DNA of 64,000 nucleotides from Sphaerisporangium rubeum (GCF_014207705.1 NZ_JACHIU010000001.1:62001-126000); one strand, 5' to 3'. Shown: positions 32,697 to 43,293, numbered from the stretch's first letter. Notes: generated by a model from the letters alone, not told the origin. Numbers and translations are program-made.

Positions 32697-32975
32697 TCAG
32701 CCGCGGGTGGGGTCGTCGCCGTCCCCCTCGGGGGGTGTCGGCGTGACGTCGTCATCGCAGGGAGGAAGGAAAGGCAGGCCCTCACCGGCGGCCGGGCCGC
32801 GCGGGACCTGCCGCGGGATGGTGTACACGGTGTCCTCCGGCCGCAGCACCAGCGCCATGAGCTGGTCGACAAGCCAGTCCGCGGACTGCTCGTGAAGCCG
32901 GCTCCGCACCCTGTCGCGCAGCTCTCCGGCGAGCTCTTCACGGACCTGCGCCACGATCTGCGTCACATCTCGCAT
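32697..32975 (-). CDS. Hypothetical protein
   Basis: 92 residues. N-terminal half predicted helical (VTQIVAQVREELAGELRDRVRSRLHEQ), middle VDQLMALVLRPEDTVYTIPR, and a Pro/Asp/Gly-rich tail (PCDDDVTPTPPEGDGDDP) likely disordered. No family recognised; no strong ribosome site. Coding bias fits. Could be a small actinobacterial hypothetical. Confidence 0.5.
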   Translation of the reverse strand: MRDVTQIVAQVREELAGELRDRVRSRLHEQSADWLVDQLMALVLRPEDTVYTIPRQVPRGPAAGEGLPFLPPCDDDVTPTPPEGDGDDPTRG

Positions 32976-33089
32976 TGGTATCCGCCCGAGGTCTCGGTTC
33001 AGTGTCGCCCCTGCGACGGTGGCAGCTTAGGAAGCGGGAGACAGGCGGGGAGGCGGGACGGGGACTCTTTTACCTTCGGTGTACGCGAC

Positions 33090-33413
33090 TCATTCGCTGC
33101 CGGGTCCCTGCTCGGCGGACGCGTCGACGTCCAGGACCCGCGCGTGCAGCACCGAACGCTGGTGCAGCGCCGCCCGCAGCGCGCGGTGCAGGCCGTCCTC
33201 GAGGTACATCTCGCCGCGCCACTGCACGACGTGGGGGAACAGGTCGCCGTAGAACGTGGAGTCCTTGGCGAGGAGAGAGTGCAGGTCGAGCACGGCCTTG
33301 GTGGTGATCAGCGTGTCCAGCCGCACCTGGCGCGGCGGTATCTGTGCCCATTCGCGATGCGAAAGGCCGTGCTCTGGGTAAGGGCGTCCTTCGCCGACTG
33401 ACTTAAAGATCAC
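33090..33413 (-). CDS. Conserved actinobacterial protein of unknown function
   Basis: 107 residues. Core SVGEGRPYPEHGLSHREWAQIPPRQVRLDTLITTKAVLDL, then STFYGDLFPHVVQWRGEMYLEDGLHRALRAALHQR, resembles a well-conserved Streptomyces/Nonomuraea family whose function I do not know; LEDGLHRALRAA suggests a ParB/Srx-like fold (speculative). GTG 33413 chosen because homology starts there and TAAACT lies 7 nt upstream (leaderless). A longer in-frame extension has no similarity. Confidence 0.72.
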   Translation of the reverse strand: MIFKSVGEGRPYPEHGLSHREWAQIPPRQVRLDTLITTKAVLDLHSLLAKDSTFYGDLFPHVVQWRGEMYLEDGLHRALRAALHQRSVLHARVLDVDASAEQGPGSE

Positions 33414-33480
33414 GCTAGTCAGTTTAAGAGAGGTTCGAGTATCAGCCGTGCCGATGGGTCGCCGATGACCTCGCGCTGGG

Positions 33481-34359
33481 TCAGATATCACCGGCGAACG
33501 TGTCGCACCGGTCCGGCGCACCCGACTCGTAGCCCCTGGTGAACCACTTCATCCGCTGCTCCGACGTGCCATGCGTGAACGCCTCGGGATCGACGCGGCC
33601 CTGACTGCGCTCCTGGATCCGGTCGTCGCCGACGGCCGCGGCCGCGTCGAGCGCCTCCTGGATCTCGGTCTTGGTGAAGTCCTTCTCGTAGAAACCCGTG
33701 TTCACCGCGTTCTTCGACCACACTCCGGCGTAACAGTCCGCCTGCAGCTCCAGCCGTACCGACCCGCTTTCCGGTCCCTGCTGGTCGCCCTGCGCGCGTT
33801 CCATGGCGCCGAGCAGGTTCTGCACGTGGTGTCCGTACTCGTGCGCGATGACGTACGCCTGCGCGAACGGCCCGCCCTTGGCCCCGAACCGGCTCTGCAG
33901 TTCGTCGAAGAAGGTCAGGTCCAGGTACACCTTCTGGTCGTTCGGGCAGTAGAACGGCCCCACCTGCGAGCTGGCCTGCCCGCATCCCGTGTCGACCGCC
34001 TGGGAGAACAACACGGTCTTCGCCGGCGTGTAGCTCCCCGACGCCTCCTTGTCGAGCGCGCCGCTCCAGTACTCCTGGATGCTGTTCACGATGCCGACCA
34101 CCCGGCACTCCTCGGACTGGTCGGCGTCCGCCCCTGTCTTGCACTTGTCCGCCAGATCGGACGAAGGCTGCACCGCCCCCGGGTCGCTCCCGCCGCCTCC
34201 CATGATGTCTCCGGGGTTCACCCCGAACAGCAGCGCCGCGATCAGCGCGATGATCCCCGCGGCACCGCCACCGATGGCGATGCCGCCTCTGCCGATGCCG
34301 CCACCCCCGCGGTTCTCGACCTGTGAGGCATCGAGATCGACATTGTCCCTGAAGTCCAT
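33481..34359 (-). CDS. Neutral zinc metallopeptidase (YpfJ family), membrane-anchored
   Basis: 292 residues. Cytoplasmic start MDFRDNVDLDASQVENRGGG, one Gly-rich membrane segment (about 30-50, GGGAAGIIALIAALLFGVNP), then an extracytoplasmic peptidase domain with the zincin motif AHEYGHHVQ and the downstream third-ligand region LELQADCYAGVW. Several Cys (CGQASSQVGPFYC, DRCDTFAGD) suggest disulfides. ATG 34359 has AAGGGG 8 nt upstream. Natural substrates are unknown for the family. Confidence 0.9.
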   Translation of the reverse strand: MDFRDNVDLDASQVENRGGGGIGRGGIAIGGGAAGIIALIAALLFGVNPGDIMGGGGSDPGAVQPSSDLADKCKTGADADQSEECRVVGIVNSIQEYWSGALDKEASGSYTPAKTVLFSQAVDTGCGQASSQVGPFYCPNDQKVYLDLTFFDELQSRFGAKGGPFAQAYVIAHEYGHHVQNLLGAMERAQGDQQGPESGSVRLELQADCYAGVWSKNAVNTGFYEKDFTKTEIQEALDAAAAVGDDRIQERSQGRVDPEAFTHGTSEQRMKWFTRGYESGAPDRCDTFAGDI

Positions 34360-34593
34360 CGCCCTGAACCCCTTATGTCCAACCCGCTGGCCGGGTGATC
34401 CCCCTCCTGAGTTCCCCCCAACCAATCGATCATGCAAACCTCAGCGTTTCCCCAGCTCATCCCCCTAACTCCGCCAACCACTCCCCCGCAAACCCCAAGA
34501 AACCCCACTCCTCCCGCGAGTGATCATGAACTCGACCCCCGGCAGCGGCTAGCTTCCCCGCTGATCACCGACACCGTCGACGGGGAGACCGAA

Positions 34594-34806
34594 ATGCCAC
34601 CAGACCTCCCACCCCCTTCGTACTTCCACCGCAGCACCCCCGTGATGTCCACCGCCACCTGGCTGAAAGACCTCACCAAAGCCCGAGCCCCCCTCCTGGC
34701 CGCCCTCACCCTGACCGCCGCCACCACCGCCGGCCTCACCCTCGCCCTCATCCCCACCTGCCCGGTGCAGCGTCCCGCGCCTCATGCGACGTCCACGGGC
34801 CCATGA
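34594..34806 (+). CDS. Possible small membrane protein
   Basis: Candidate 70-residue product with one hydrophobic segment (LLAALTLTAATTAGLTLALIP) preceded by basic residues (LKDLTKARAP) and a Pro-rich start. GGGGAG lies 7 nt before ATG 34594. Without it the interval 34360-34839 would hold no gene. The Pro/Thr-rich composition could also arise from C-rich non-coding DNA. Confidence 0.3.
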   Translation: MPPDLPPPSYFHRSTPVMSTATWLKDLTKARAPLLAALTLTAATTAGLTLALIPTCPVQRPAPHATSTGP

Positions 34807-34839
34807 GATCACGAGATCGGCGTGGCCCTGCCTGCCTCG

Positions 34840-35748
34840 TCAGTACGCGAAGGGGGCGACGGACATGACCGACTCGACCCCGGGAACTCCGTTGAGCGCC
34901 TGCTGGAGACGCCGGACCGCGTCCGGTCCGCTCATCTTCACTCGGTAGGTCTCTTTCATGGCGGCAAGGATCAACGGCGGGTCGGATCTGCTTGTCTCTG
35001 GGTGGTAGTGCTGCTGGAGGGTCAACGCGTGTTGTCTGTCCTCGTAATAGACCTGCCGCACTCCGTCGATCTCCCGGATCCGATCGAGTACCGCCTGCTT
35101 CTGCTCCTCGGTCATGTCGTGGATCAGGAACGGCGAACAAGCCTCGTCGGCGCTGGTGCCGCAGAGAGTCACCGTGACATCGGCCTTGCCGAACCAGAAG
35201 TCCGTGGACAGGCGTTGCGCTACGGCCATCCCCTTCAGCTTCGCCGCCACTGCCGGAAAGTCCGACGAGCGGCGCAATCTGCCGTCGAACGCATCGAAGA
35301 ACACAGGACCGATCCCGTGTCCAGTGGCAGGGTCCATGATCGTGCCGGGGTGCTGCGACCCCTGAGATCGGTTCCTTGAGAACTTGATGGAAACGACCTC
35401 CGGCATCGACCGCAGAGCCGTTTCCACTCGCCTCACGTCACCGGGTCGCGGTGTCCCCGGGCCGGGACAGATCTCCTCCTGGCACAACCACACGATGAAA
35501 CGGGTCTGCTCCGGCAGTGCGACGGCCGGCGGTGGCAGTGGCTTCCTGGACTGCTGGTACAGATGCCATCCGCCGCCGGCGATCAGCGCGAGCAGGACGA
35601 TGGTGGCCGTGCCGATCGCCAGGACCTTCCGATGTGCGGCCACCCACCGGCGTAACCAAGGCTCCTGGTCGGGGTCGTCGCCGAACGACAACTCCTCGGC
35701 TCCGGGGCACATTCTCAGGCGTGTCCACCCGCACAACTCTGGCGACAT
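34840..35748 (-). CDS. FtsX extracellular-domain protein lacking the permease core
   Basis: 302 residues with a single membrane anchor (about 45-62, VLAIGTATIVLLALIAGG) and a large extracytoplasmic part holding two FtsX-ectodomain-like modules: one around FIVWLCQEEICPGPG, another around VTVTLCGTSADEACSPFLIHDMTEEQKQAVLDRI with VSVMSV-type ending (GVPGVESVMSVAPF). In FtsX this domain links the FtsEX ABC complex to wall hydrolases; here the four-helix permease part is absent and no ftsE is nearby. Paired Cys in both modules. The ATG 35748 start lacks a clear ribosome site. Confidence 0.72.
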   Translation of the reverse strand: MSPELCGWTRLRMCPGAEELSFGDDPDQEPWLRRWVAAHRKVLAIGTATIVLLALIAGGGWHLYQQSRKPLPPPAVALPEQTRFIVWLCQEEICPGPGTPRPGDVRRVETALRSMPEVVSIKFSRNRSQGSQHPGTIMDPATGHGIGPVFFDAFDGRLRRSSDFPAVAAKLKGMAVAQRLSTDFWFGKADVTVTLCGTSADEACSPFLIHDMTEEQKQAVLDRIREIDGVRQVYYEDRQHALTLQQHYHPETSRSDPPLILAAMKETYRVKMSGPDAVRRLQQALNGVPGVESVMSVAPFAY

Positions 35749-35823
35749 CGTCCGGACCTGGTCAATCGCGGGAAAGATGCTTCGCCGGCGTCGCGGACAG
35801 GTGACATGGGCCCGGACAGCACG

Positions 35824-35853
35824 AAGGCCCCGGCTGGATCGGTCCGGGGCCTT
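35824..35853. terminator. Hairpin downstream of tRNA-Ser(GGA)
   Basis: Perfect 10-bp arms AAGGCCCCGG/CCGGGGCCTT with a 10-nt loop, 27 bp past the 3' end of the minus-strand tRNA; likely its terminator. Confidence 0.55.
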
Positions 35854-35879
35854 GCGTGTTCTTGCTGCTCAACCAAGCG

Positions 35880-35965
35880 CGGAGGATAGGAGATTCGAAC
35901 TCCTGAGGGGTTGCCCCCAACACGCTTTCCAAGCGTGCGCCCTAGGCCAACTAGGCGAATCCTCC
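35880..35965 (-). tRNA. tRNA-Ser(GGA)
   Basis: Class II tRNA on the minus strand: acceptor arms GGAGGAT and ATCCTCC (35881-35887), discriminator G from 35880, no encoded CCA; anticodon loop TTGGAAA gives GGA (codon UCC); long variable arm and T-arm GGAGTTCGAATCTCC. Confidence 0.95.
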
Positions 35966-36095
35966 GCCGAGAAGCTTACCGGACTTCGGGGGCGGTGGAG
36001 ACCAGGGATTCGCGGGGAATCGGCGGGGATGAGTGGGGAGGAGATTCGTCGCGGGACGGCAGCGAGTGGTGGCCGGCGGGGCTAGACTGTCTCAG

Positions 36096-36182
36096 GACCC
36101 CTCGCATGGCGTCATCCTGTGAACCTCCCCAGGGCCGGAAGGCAGCAAGGATAAGCGGGCTCTGGCGGGTGTGCGAGGGGTC
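36096..36182 (+). ncRNA. ffs: Signal recognition particle RNA (4.5S type)
   Basis: Small bacterial SRP RNA. Terminal arms GACCCCTCGCA (36096-36106) and TGCGAGGGGTC (36172-36182) pair perfectly; the apical part contains TGAACC, CCAGGGCCGGAAGGCAGCA and the AAGCGGGCTCTGGCGGGT return strand with the GGAA tetraloop recognised by Ffh. TCTTTT directly after is the terminator tract. Sits between tRNA-Ser and dnaX, the conserved place in many actinobacteria. Confidence 0.95.
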
Positions 36183-36299
36183 TTTTCGCCGGAGAACCGG
36201 GGCGGTGTCGCGTGTGATGGGGCGTCGCGGGGGTCAGCGAGCGCGGGACGGTGCGGCTCTTCGGCGGTTGACACTCCGGCCCCTAGGCGAGGAGACGGC

Positions 36300-38366
36300 A
36301 TGAGTCTCGCCCTCTACCGTAAATACCGCCCTGGGACGTTCGCGGAGGTCAAGGGGCAGGAGCACGTCACCGATCCGTTGCGGCAGGCGCTCAGCACGGG
36401 GCGGATCAATCATGCCTACCTTTTCAGCGGGCCGCGTGGGTGCGGCAAGACGTCCAGTGCGCGCATCTTGGCGCGGTCGCTGAACTGCGAGAAGGGGCCC
36501 ACGCCTGATCCGTGCGGCGAGTGTGAGTCGTGTGTGGCGCTGGCTCCTACGGGGGCGGGGCACCTCGATGTGATCGAGATCGACGCGGCGTCGCACGGGG
36601 GTGTGGACGACGCGCGTGATCTGCGGGAGCGCGCGTTCTTCGCGCCGGTGTCCGCGCGGTTCAAGATCTACATCATCGACGAGGCGCACATGGTGACCCG
36701 TGAAGGGTTCAACGCGCTGCTCAAGCTCGTCGAGGAGCCGCCGCCGCACCTGAAGTTCGTGTTCGCGACGACCGAGCCGGAGAAGGTCATCGGGACCATC
36801 AAGTCCCGCACGCACCACTATCCGTTCCGGTTGATGCCGCCGGGGACGTTGCGGGGGCTGCTGGAGGAGATCCTGCGGTCGGAGTCGGTGCCGTACGAGG
36901 CGGCGGCGCTGCCGCTGGTCGTGCGGGCCGGAGCGGGGTCGGCGCGTGATTCGCTGTCGATTCTCGACCAGCTGCTCGCGGGGGCGGACGACGCGGGGAT
37001 CACGTACGCGCGGGCCGTTTCGCTGCTGGGGTACACCGATGGCGATCTGCTCGACGAGATGATCGCGGCGTTCGCGGCGCGTGACGGTGGCCGGGTTTTC
37101 GGCGCCGTGCACCGGGTGATCGAGGGAGGGCACGATCCACGACGGTTCGCCATGGATCTGCTGGAACGGTTCCGCGATCTCGTGGTGCTCGCGAACGTTC
37201 CCGACGCGGCGGGTAGTGGATTGCTGGACCGGCCGGGGGACGAGCTGGAGCGGCTCGCCGCGCAGGCCGCGTCCATGGGGCCGGCGGAGCTGACGCGGGC
37301 CGCCGAGGTGTTCAACTCGGGGCTGACCGAGATGCGGGGGGCCACCTCCCCTCGGTTGCTGCTGGAGCTGATGTGCGCGCGGGTGCTGCTTCCCGGTGCG
37401 GCGCAGGGGGAGTCGGCGCTGCTGGCCCGGTTGGAGCGGCTGGAGCGCGGAGGGGTGGCGGCGGCCACGCCGCGCGCGGCCTCTCCTGTGGCGGGTGACG
37501 CCGGGTTGGCGCAGCCGCAGGCCGCCACGGTGGTGCGGCCGCAGGAGGTGACGGTGCCGCCGCCTCCGGCGCGGACCGGCGGGGCCGAGCCCGCTGCGTC
37601 GGTGGCCGAGCCCAGGGCCGAGACCGACGCCTCACGTGCCGGTGACTGGCCCGCGGCCACGCGCGCCGGTGCGCAGGCGCGGCCTGATGACGTCCCCGCC
37701 GCTGCGCCTGCGCGGGCCGGGACCGGCGGCGGCGCGGTCCAGCAGGCCTGGCCGCAGGTCCTCGAAGCGCTCAGGCAGCGATCCCCCGCCGTCTGGTCGA
37801 ACGTCAACACGCACGCTCGGGTCGCCGGGGTCGAGGGTGATCTCGTCACGCTCGCGTACACCCAGGTCGGCGCGCAGCGGTACTTCGTCAACGGCGGCAA
37901 GGACAGTGTGGTCGCGACGGTGCTCGGCGAGGTGCTCGGCGGGACCTGGCGGGTCGAGGCGGTGCTCGGCAACGGAGGTGGCGCGGCGCCTGCTCCGGCC
38001 GCGCCGGCGCAGGCGGTGCGGCAGCCCCGTCCGGCGCCGGCTCCGCAGCCGCAACGAGCCGCGCCTGCGCCTGTCAGGACCCAGGCGCCTCCTCCGGTGG
38101 ACGAGTCCTGGCCCGACGCGCCGTCGGACGACGAAGGGCCCGGCCCCGCTGCGGGTTCCGGTTTCACCGCCGCTCAGGCGGTGCAGAGCCGTCCGCGCAA
38201 GACCGGTGCGGCGGGATGGCCGGACGCGGTCCCCGGACGGTCCACGGCCACCGGCGCGGAGACCGACGATGCCGACCCCGACGCCGACACCGACACCGGC
38301 CATCTCAGCGGCATGGCTCTGGTGCAGCGCGAACTCGGCGGCACGATCATCGACGAGGTCGACTGA
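36300..38366 (+). CDS. dnaX: DNA polymerase III subunits gamma/tau
   Basis: 688 residues. Clamp-loader AAA+ ATPase (about 1-220): MSLALYRKYRPGTFAEVKGQ, Walker A SGPRGCGKTSSAR, zinc module with CEKGPTPDPCGECESC, Walker B IYIIDEAHMV and sensor FATTEPEKV, followed by the lid and collar domain III (to about 365), a long Ala/Pro-rich linker and a C-terminal tau-like domain (about 480-560, VLEALRQRSPAVWSNVNTHARV). It loads the sliding clamp onto primed DNA. ATG 36300 with GGAGACGGC upstream. No A-rich slippery site for a frameshifted gamma form is visible. First gene of the dnaX-ybaB-recR-DUF5063 series. Confidence 0.96.
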   Translation: MSLALYRKYRPGTFAEVKGQEHVTDPLRQALSTGRINHAYLFSGPRGCGKTSSARILARSLNCEKGPTPDPCGECESCVALAPTGAGHLDVIEIDAASHGGVDDARDLRERAFFAPVSARFKIYIIDEAHMVTREGFNALLKLVEEPPPHLKFVFATTEPEKVIGTIKSRTHHYPFRLMPPGTLRGLLEEILRSESVPYEAAALPLVVRAGAGSARDSLSILDQLLAGADDAGITYARAVSLLGYTDGDLLDEMIAAFAARDGGRVFGAVHRVIEGGHDPRRFAMDLLERFRDLVVLANVPDAAGSGLLDRPGDELERLAAQAASMGPAELTRAAEVFNSGLTEMRGATSPRLLLELMCARVLLPGAAQGESALLARLERLERGGVAAATPRAASPVAGDAGLAQPQAATVVRPQEVTVPPPPARTGGAEPAASVAEPRAETDASRAGDWPAATRAGAQARPDDVPAAAPARAGTGGGAVQQAWPQVLEALRQRSPAVWSNVNTHARVAGVEGDLVTLAYTQVGAQRYFVNGGKDSVVATVLGEVLGGTWRVEAVLGNGGGAAPAPAAPAQAVRQPRPAPAPQPQRAAPAPVRTQAPPPVDESWPDAPSDDEGPGPAAGSGFTAAQAVQSRPRKTGAAGWPDAVPGRSTATGAETDDADPDADTDTGHLSGMALVQRELGGTIIDEVD

Positions 38367-38468
38367 CCGTCCCCCGCTTCGTCCACATGGTGGGGTGTGG
38401 CGGTGCGGTGGGGGTGCGTGACGCCGTAGGCTCGGGGGACACGCGGAAGTCATGAGGAGCGCACGATC

Positions 38469-38816
38469 GTGAATCCAGGTGATGTGAATCTCCAGCAGTT
38501 GCTGGAGCAGGCGCAGCTCATGCAGCAGCAGCTCGCTACGGCTCAGCAGGAGCTGAACGACGCCGAGGTCGAGGGGTCGGCGGGTGGCGGGCTGGTGGTC
38601 GCCACGGTCAACGGCGGGGGTGAGCTGCTGGAGCTGAAGATCAGCCCGGCGGCGGTCGATCAGGGGGACCCGCAGGAGACGGCGGACACGATCGCCGACC
38701 TGGTGATCGCCGCGGTACGGGACGCGGTACGGGCCGCCGGCGAGTTGCAGCAGCAGAAGCTCGGGCCACTGGCGCAGGGGCTCGGCGGGGGCGGCCTCCA
38801 ACTGCCGGGGTTCTAG
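38469..38816 (+). CDS. YbaB/EbfC-family nucleoid-associated protein
   Basis: 115 residues: a long N-terminal Gln-rich coiled coil ([25 protein letters not shown]), the central [27 protein letters not shown] and a C-terminal helix, ending in a Gly-rich tail. The dimeric family binds DNA; partner role with RecR is suggested by the widely conserved ybaB-recR pairing. GTG 38469 with GAGGAG upstream; recR starts 5 bp after the stop. Confidence 0.94.
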   Translation: MNPGDVNLQQLLEQAQLMQQQLATAQQELNDAEVEGSAGGGLVVATVNGGGELLELKISPAAVDQGDPQETADTIADLVIAAVRDAVRAAGELQQQKLGPLAQGLGGGGLQLPGF

Positions 38817-38821
38817 CGGCC

Positions 38822-39421
38822 ATGTACGAAGGCGTCGTCCAGAACCTCATCGACGAGCTCGGCCTGCTCCCCGGCGTCGGCCCCAAGAGCGCGCAGCGCA
38901 TCGCGTTCCACCTGCTGGCCGCCGATCCCGCGGACGTGAAGCGGCTCGCGCACGCGCTGCTGGAGGTCAAGGAGAAGGTCCGCTTCTGCCGGGTCTGCGG
39001 CAACGTCGCGGCCGAGGAGGAGTGCCGCATCTGCCGGGACGTCCGCCGCGATCCCCACGTCATCTGCGTGGTGGAGGAGTCCAAGGACGTCGTCGCCATC
39101 GAGAAGACCCGCGAGTTCCGTGGCCGTTACCACGTGCTCGGCGGCGCGATCAGTCCGATCGAAGGCGTCGGTCCGGACGATCTGCGCATACGCGAGCTGA
39201 TGACACGGCTGGCGGACGGCCAGGTCACCGAGCTGATCATCGCCACGGACCCCAACCTCGAGGGCGAGGCGACGGCGACCTATCTCGCCAGGCTGGTCAA
39301 ACCGATGGGTTTGAAAGTGACACGATTGGCCAGCGGACTGCCCGTGGGCGGCGACCTCGAATACGCAGACGAGGTCACACTGGGCCGCGCTTTCGAAGGA
39401 CGGAGACTGCTGGATGTCTGA
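38822..39421 (+). CDS. recR: Recombination protein RecR
   Basis: 199 residues: N-terminal helix-hairpin-helix ([24 protein letters not shown]), Cys4 zinc finger (FCRVCGN and [10 protein letters not shown]), Toprim domain ([44 protein letters not shown]). With RecO it loads RecA on SSB-coated gaps. Complete; overlaps the DUF5063 gene by 8 bp. Confidence 0.97.
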   Translation: MYEGVVQNLIDELGLLPGVGPKSAQRIAFHLLAADPADVKRLAHALLEVKEKVRFCRVCGNVAAEEECRICRDVRRDPHVICVVEESKDVVAIEKTREFRGRYHVLGGAISPIEGVGPDDLRIRELMTRLADGQVTELIIATDPNLEGEATATYLARLVKPMGLKVTRLASGLPVGGDLEYADEVTLGRAFEGRRLLDV

Positions 39422-39944
39422 CGAGTGGAAGTCGCTCGCCGATCGCGTCGCGGCACACGCACAGAATTACCTCGACGGCCTGACGCGGCTCGCGGGTGGT
39501 GAGGGCGGCGACGCCATACTCCCCATGTTGCTTGTCGAGGTCTCTCAGGTCAGCCTGGCCGGTTCACAGCTCGGCGCGGCCGAGGACGTGATCCTGCAGG
39601 GCAATTTCGAGCCGGCCACCGGCCCTGATCCCGACCTCGACGGTGTGCGTACGGCGCTCGCCACGCGTCTCGGCGAGGTCGACGACTACGCCGAGGTGTT
39701 CGACCCCTACAAGGACACGGTCGTCACGCCGTACCGCCTGTCGGACGATCTCGCGGCCGTCGCCGCGGACCTCGTGCACGGCCTTGGCCACTACCGCGCC
39801 GGCCGGCCGCTTGAGGCCCTGTGGTGGTGGCAGTTCTCGTACTTCAACACGTGGGGCAACCACGCCGGCGCGGCCATGCGGGCCCTGCAGGCGCTGGTGG
39901 CCCATGCGCGTCTTGACGTGGTGGAAGAGTCCACAATCGCCTGA
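39414..39944 (+). CDS. DUF5063 family protein
   Basis: 176 residues, mostly helical and acidic. Conserved stretches: [42 protein letters not shown] and [28 protein letters not shown]. Function unknown. The start lies inside the recR 3' end (8-bp overlap), so it is cotranscribed and probably coupled with recR, an arrangement conserved in actinobacteria that suggests a link to repair. Confidence 0.88.
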   Translation: MSDEWKSLADRVAAHAQNYLDGLTRLAGGEGGDAILPMLLVEVSQVSLAGSQLGAAEDVILQGNFEPATGPDPDLDGVRTALATRLGEVDDYAEVFDPYKDTVVTPYRLSDDLAAVAADLVHGLGHYRAGRPLEALWWWQFSYFNTWGNHAGAAMRALQALVAHARLDVVEESTIA

Positions 39945-40034
39945 ACCGTCCACATGGTGGTTATTCGATTCGGCCCTTCCAGGCGCGTCGATAGACTGTG
40001 AGCTCCGCTGTCTGAACCCTTGGGGAGACATCCC

Positions 40035-41308
<1,274 letters not shown>

Positions 41309-41312
<4 letters not shown>

Positions 41313-42373
41313 GCGAGCGCAAGCCCACCCTGGCCGTCGTCGGCGCGACCGGCGCCGTCGGCACGGTGATGCTGGACATCCTGTCGGGCCGGCCCGACGT
41401 ATGGGGTGAGATCAGGCTGATCGCGTCGGCGCGCTCGGCAGGCAAGCTGCTGCGGGTGCGCGGTGAGGACGTCGCGGTGGTCGCGCTGACCCCCGAGGCG
41501 TTCGACGGCGTGGACGTCGCGATGTTCGACGTCCCCGACGAGGTGTCCGCCGAGTGGGCCCCGGTGGCGGCGTCCCGCGGCGCGGTCGTGGTGGACAACT
41601 CCGGCGCGTTCCGCATGGACCCCGACGTGCCGCTCGTGGTGCCGGAGTGCAACCCCGAGCAGGTGGCCGCCAGGCCCAAGGGCATCATCTCCAATCCCAA
41701 CTGCACCACGCTGTCGATGATGGCGGCCCTCGGCGCGCTGCACAGGGTGTACGGCCTGACCGAGCTGGTCGTGGCGTCCTACCAGGCCGTCTCGGGGGCC
41801 GGCGTCGTCGGGCCCGAGCGGCTGTACGACGAGATCGAGGCGATCGCCGGTAACCGCACGCTCGGCACCGTGGCCGGTGACGTGCGCAAGACCGTGCCCG
41901 ACGTGGTGGACTCGCCGTTCCCCGCGCCGCTGGCGCTCAACGTGGTGCCGGCCGCGGGGTCGTACAAGGGGGACGGCTGGTTCTCCGAGGAGCTCAAGGT
42001 CCGCAACGAGTCCCGCAAGATCCTCGGCATCCCCGACCTGAAGGTCTCCGCCACTTGCGTGCGGGTCCCCGTGGTCACCACCCACTCCCTGGCGGTGCAC
42101 GCGACCTTCGCCGGCCCCGTGACGCTCGCGGACGCGCGCGCGGTGCTGGAGGCGGCGCCGACGGTGGTCGTGCTCGACGACCCGGAGAACGGCGTGTTCC
42201 CGACGCCGGCCGACGTGGTCGGCACCGACCCGACCTACGTGGGCCGCATCAGGCAGGCGCTCGACTTCCCGAACACGCTCGACATGTTCGTCTGCGGCGA
42301 CAACCTGCGTAAGGGTGCCGCGCTGAACACCGCCGAGATCGCCGAGCTGGTCGCCAAGGAGTTCACCTCCTGA
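41309..42373 (+). CDS. asd: Aspartate-semialdehyde dehydrogenase
   Basis: 354 residues. N-terminal NADP-binding fold ([19 protein letters not shown]), catalytic cysteine in [13 protein letters not shown], the QAVSGAG segment and the C-terminal dimerisation part. Reduces aspartyl phosphate to aspartate semialdehyde for Lys/DAP, Thr and Met. ATG overlaps the ask stop (ATGA), giving an ask-asd operon. Its stop is 17 bp from the convergent M15-like gene. Confidence 0.96.
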
Positions 42374-42390
42374 CCGGGTGAGGCCGCGGG

Positions 42391-43248
42391 TCAGGTGAAG
42401 GCGATGTCCCAGTGGCTGGGTTCGTCGGCGTACACCGTGTGGCCGCTCGGCCGGCGTTCGTGGTAGAGACCGGCGCCGTCTTTTCTGATGGCGCCGGATC
42501 TCTTGCCACGGATGAAACGGTCGACGCACCTGTTGTGCTCGATGTCGACCTTGTAGCCGTTGCCGTGGCTTCGCGTGCCGTGCGCGTGGCCGGTCTCGGT
42601 GCCGCCGGTGAGGACGACACGGCAGCCGCTGCGGCGCTTGAGGTCCACGACTCCCCAGAGCGTGCCGAGCCGTACCGTGTCCAGCGACGTGCACGTGGAA
42701 CGGCGCCGGTCGACGCAGTTCCCTGAGGAGCGCCACCCGAGGCCGGCGTGTTTCAGCCGGTTCGCCGCCTGCTGGTGCGGGAGACGTAGGTCCCGGAAGA
42801 GCAGGTGCTGCCGCCACAACACCGGACTCACGCGGCCGGTCACCACGCCTGCCTTCAGCGCCGCCAGGGCCTTGGCCGTCCGGATGAGCCGCAGTGCCTT
42901 GACGGCGGCCTCCACGGAGCCCGCGGCCCTGCCGGTGGCCTTCTTCGCGGGTGTGGTCGTGCGGGCCGGTTCGCGCTGCGCTCTCAGCCGGCCGGCCGGC
43001 CTCGCGAGCCGGTGGGCCGGGACGGCTTCGGCGTGGCGCCAGGTGCGCGCGGCGTGTCCGGCATCCAGGCCGGGTGACGAGTACAGCCCGGCGTGCGGGC
43101 CGGACGGAAGGTTCCTGGTCGCGGCGGCACTGCCGTCGGCCGACGCGGGTGCCGGGGCCGAGGCCAGAGCGGTCACCGTGATCTGCACGGCGAGCAGCGC
43201 GCTGGCACCAAGCCACGCGGGCCCCCGTGTACCGGGATGCGAACCCAT
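42391..43248 (-). CDS. Exported M15-like peptidase (D-Ala-D-Ala carboxypeptidase-like fold)
   Basis: 285 residues. Signal peptide about 1-38 (GPAWLGASALLAVQITVTALASAPAPASA); basic Ala/Arg-rich linker (about 60-150); C-terminal domain with HGTRSHGNGYKVDIEHN and a final HWDIAF, the H-x6-D ... H-W-D zinc pattern of M15/LAS peptidases. Two Cys pairs are likely disulfides. Probably trims peptidoglycan peptides outside the membrane (inference). ATG 43248 follows AGAGGATCTAT, a ribosome site that is buried in a perfect 11-bp hairpin (43249-43293), so translation is likely controlled. Divergent from a TetR-family gene. Confidence 0.78.
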   Translation of the reverse strand: MGSHPGTRGPAWLGASALLAVQITVTALASAPAPASADGSAAATRNLPSGPHAGLYSSPGLDAGHAARTWRHAEAVPAHRLARPAGRLRAQREPARTTTPAKKATGRAAGSVEAAVKALRLIRTAKALAALKAGVVTGRVSPVLWRQHLLFRDLRLPHQQAANRLKHAGLGWRSSGNCVDRRRSTCTSLDTVRLGTLWGVVDLKRRSGCRVVLTGGTETGHAHGTRSHGNGYKVDIEHNRCVDRFIRGKRSGAIRKDGAGLYHERRPSGHTVYADEPSHWDIAFT

Positions 43249-43293
43249 ATAGATCCTCTGTTGCACGGACGCCCCTCCGCCAAGAGGATCTAT
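43249..43293 (-). promoter_or_regulatory. RBS-sequestering hairpin in the leader of the M15-like gene
   Basis: In the mRNA sense, ATAGATCCTCT (43293-43283) and AGAGGATCTAT (43259-43249) are perfect complements around a 23-nt loop. The 3' arm is the Shine-Dalgarno sequence and ends at the base before the ATG, so folding would hide the ribosome site completely. Type of signal (ligand, temperature, protein) unknown. Confidence 0.65.

Noticed and set aside
36300-38366. Programmed frameshift in dnaX
   Set aside because: No A-rich slippery heptamer followed by a stem was found.
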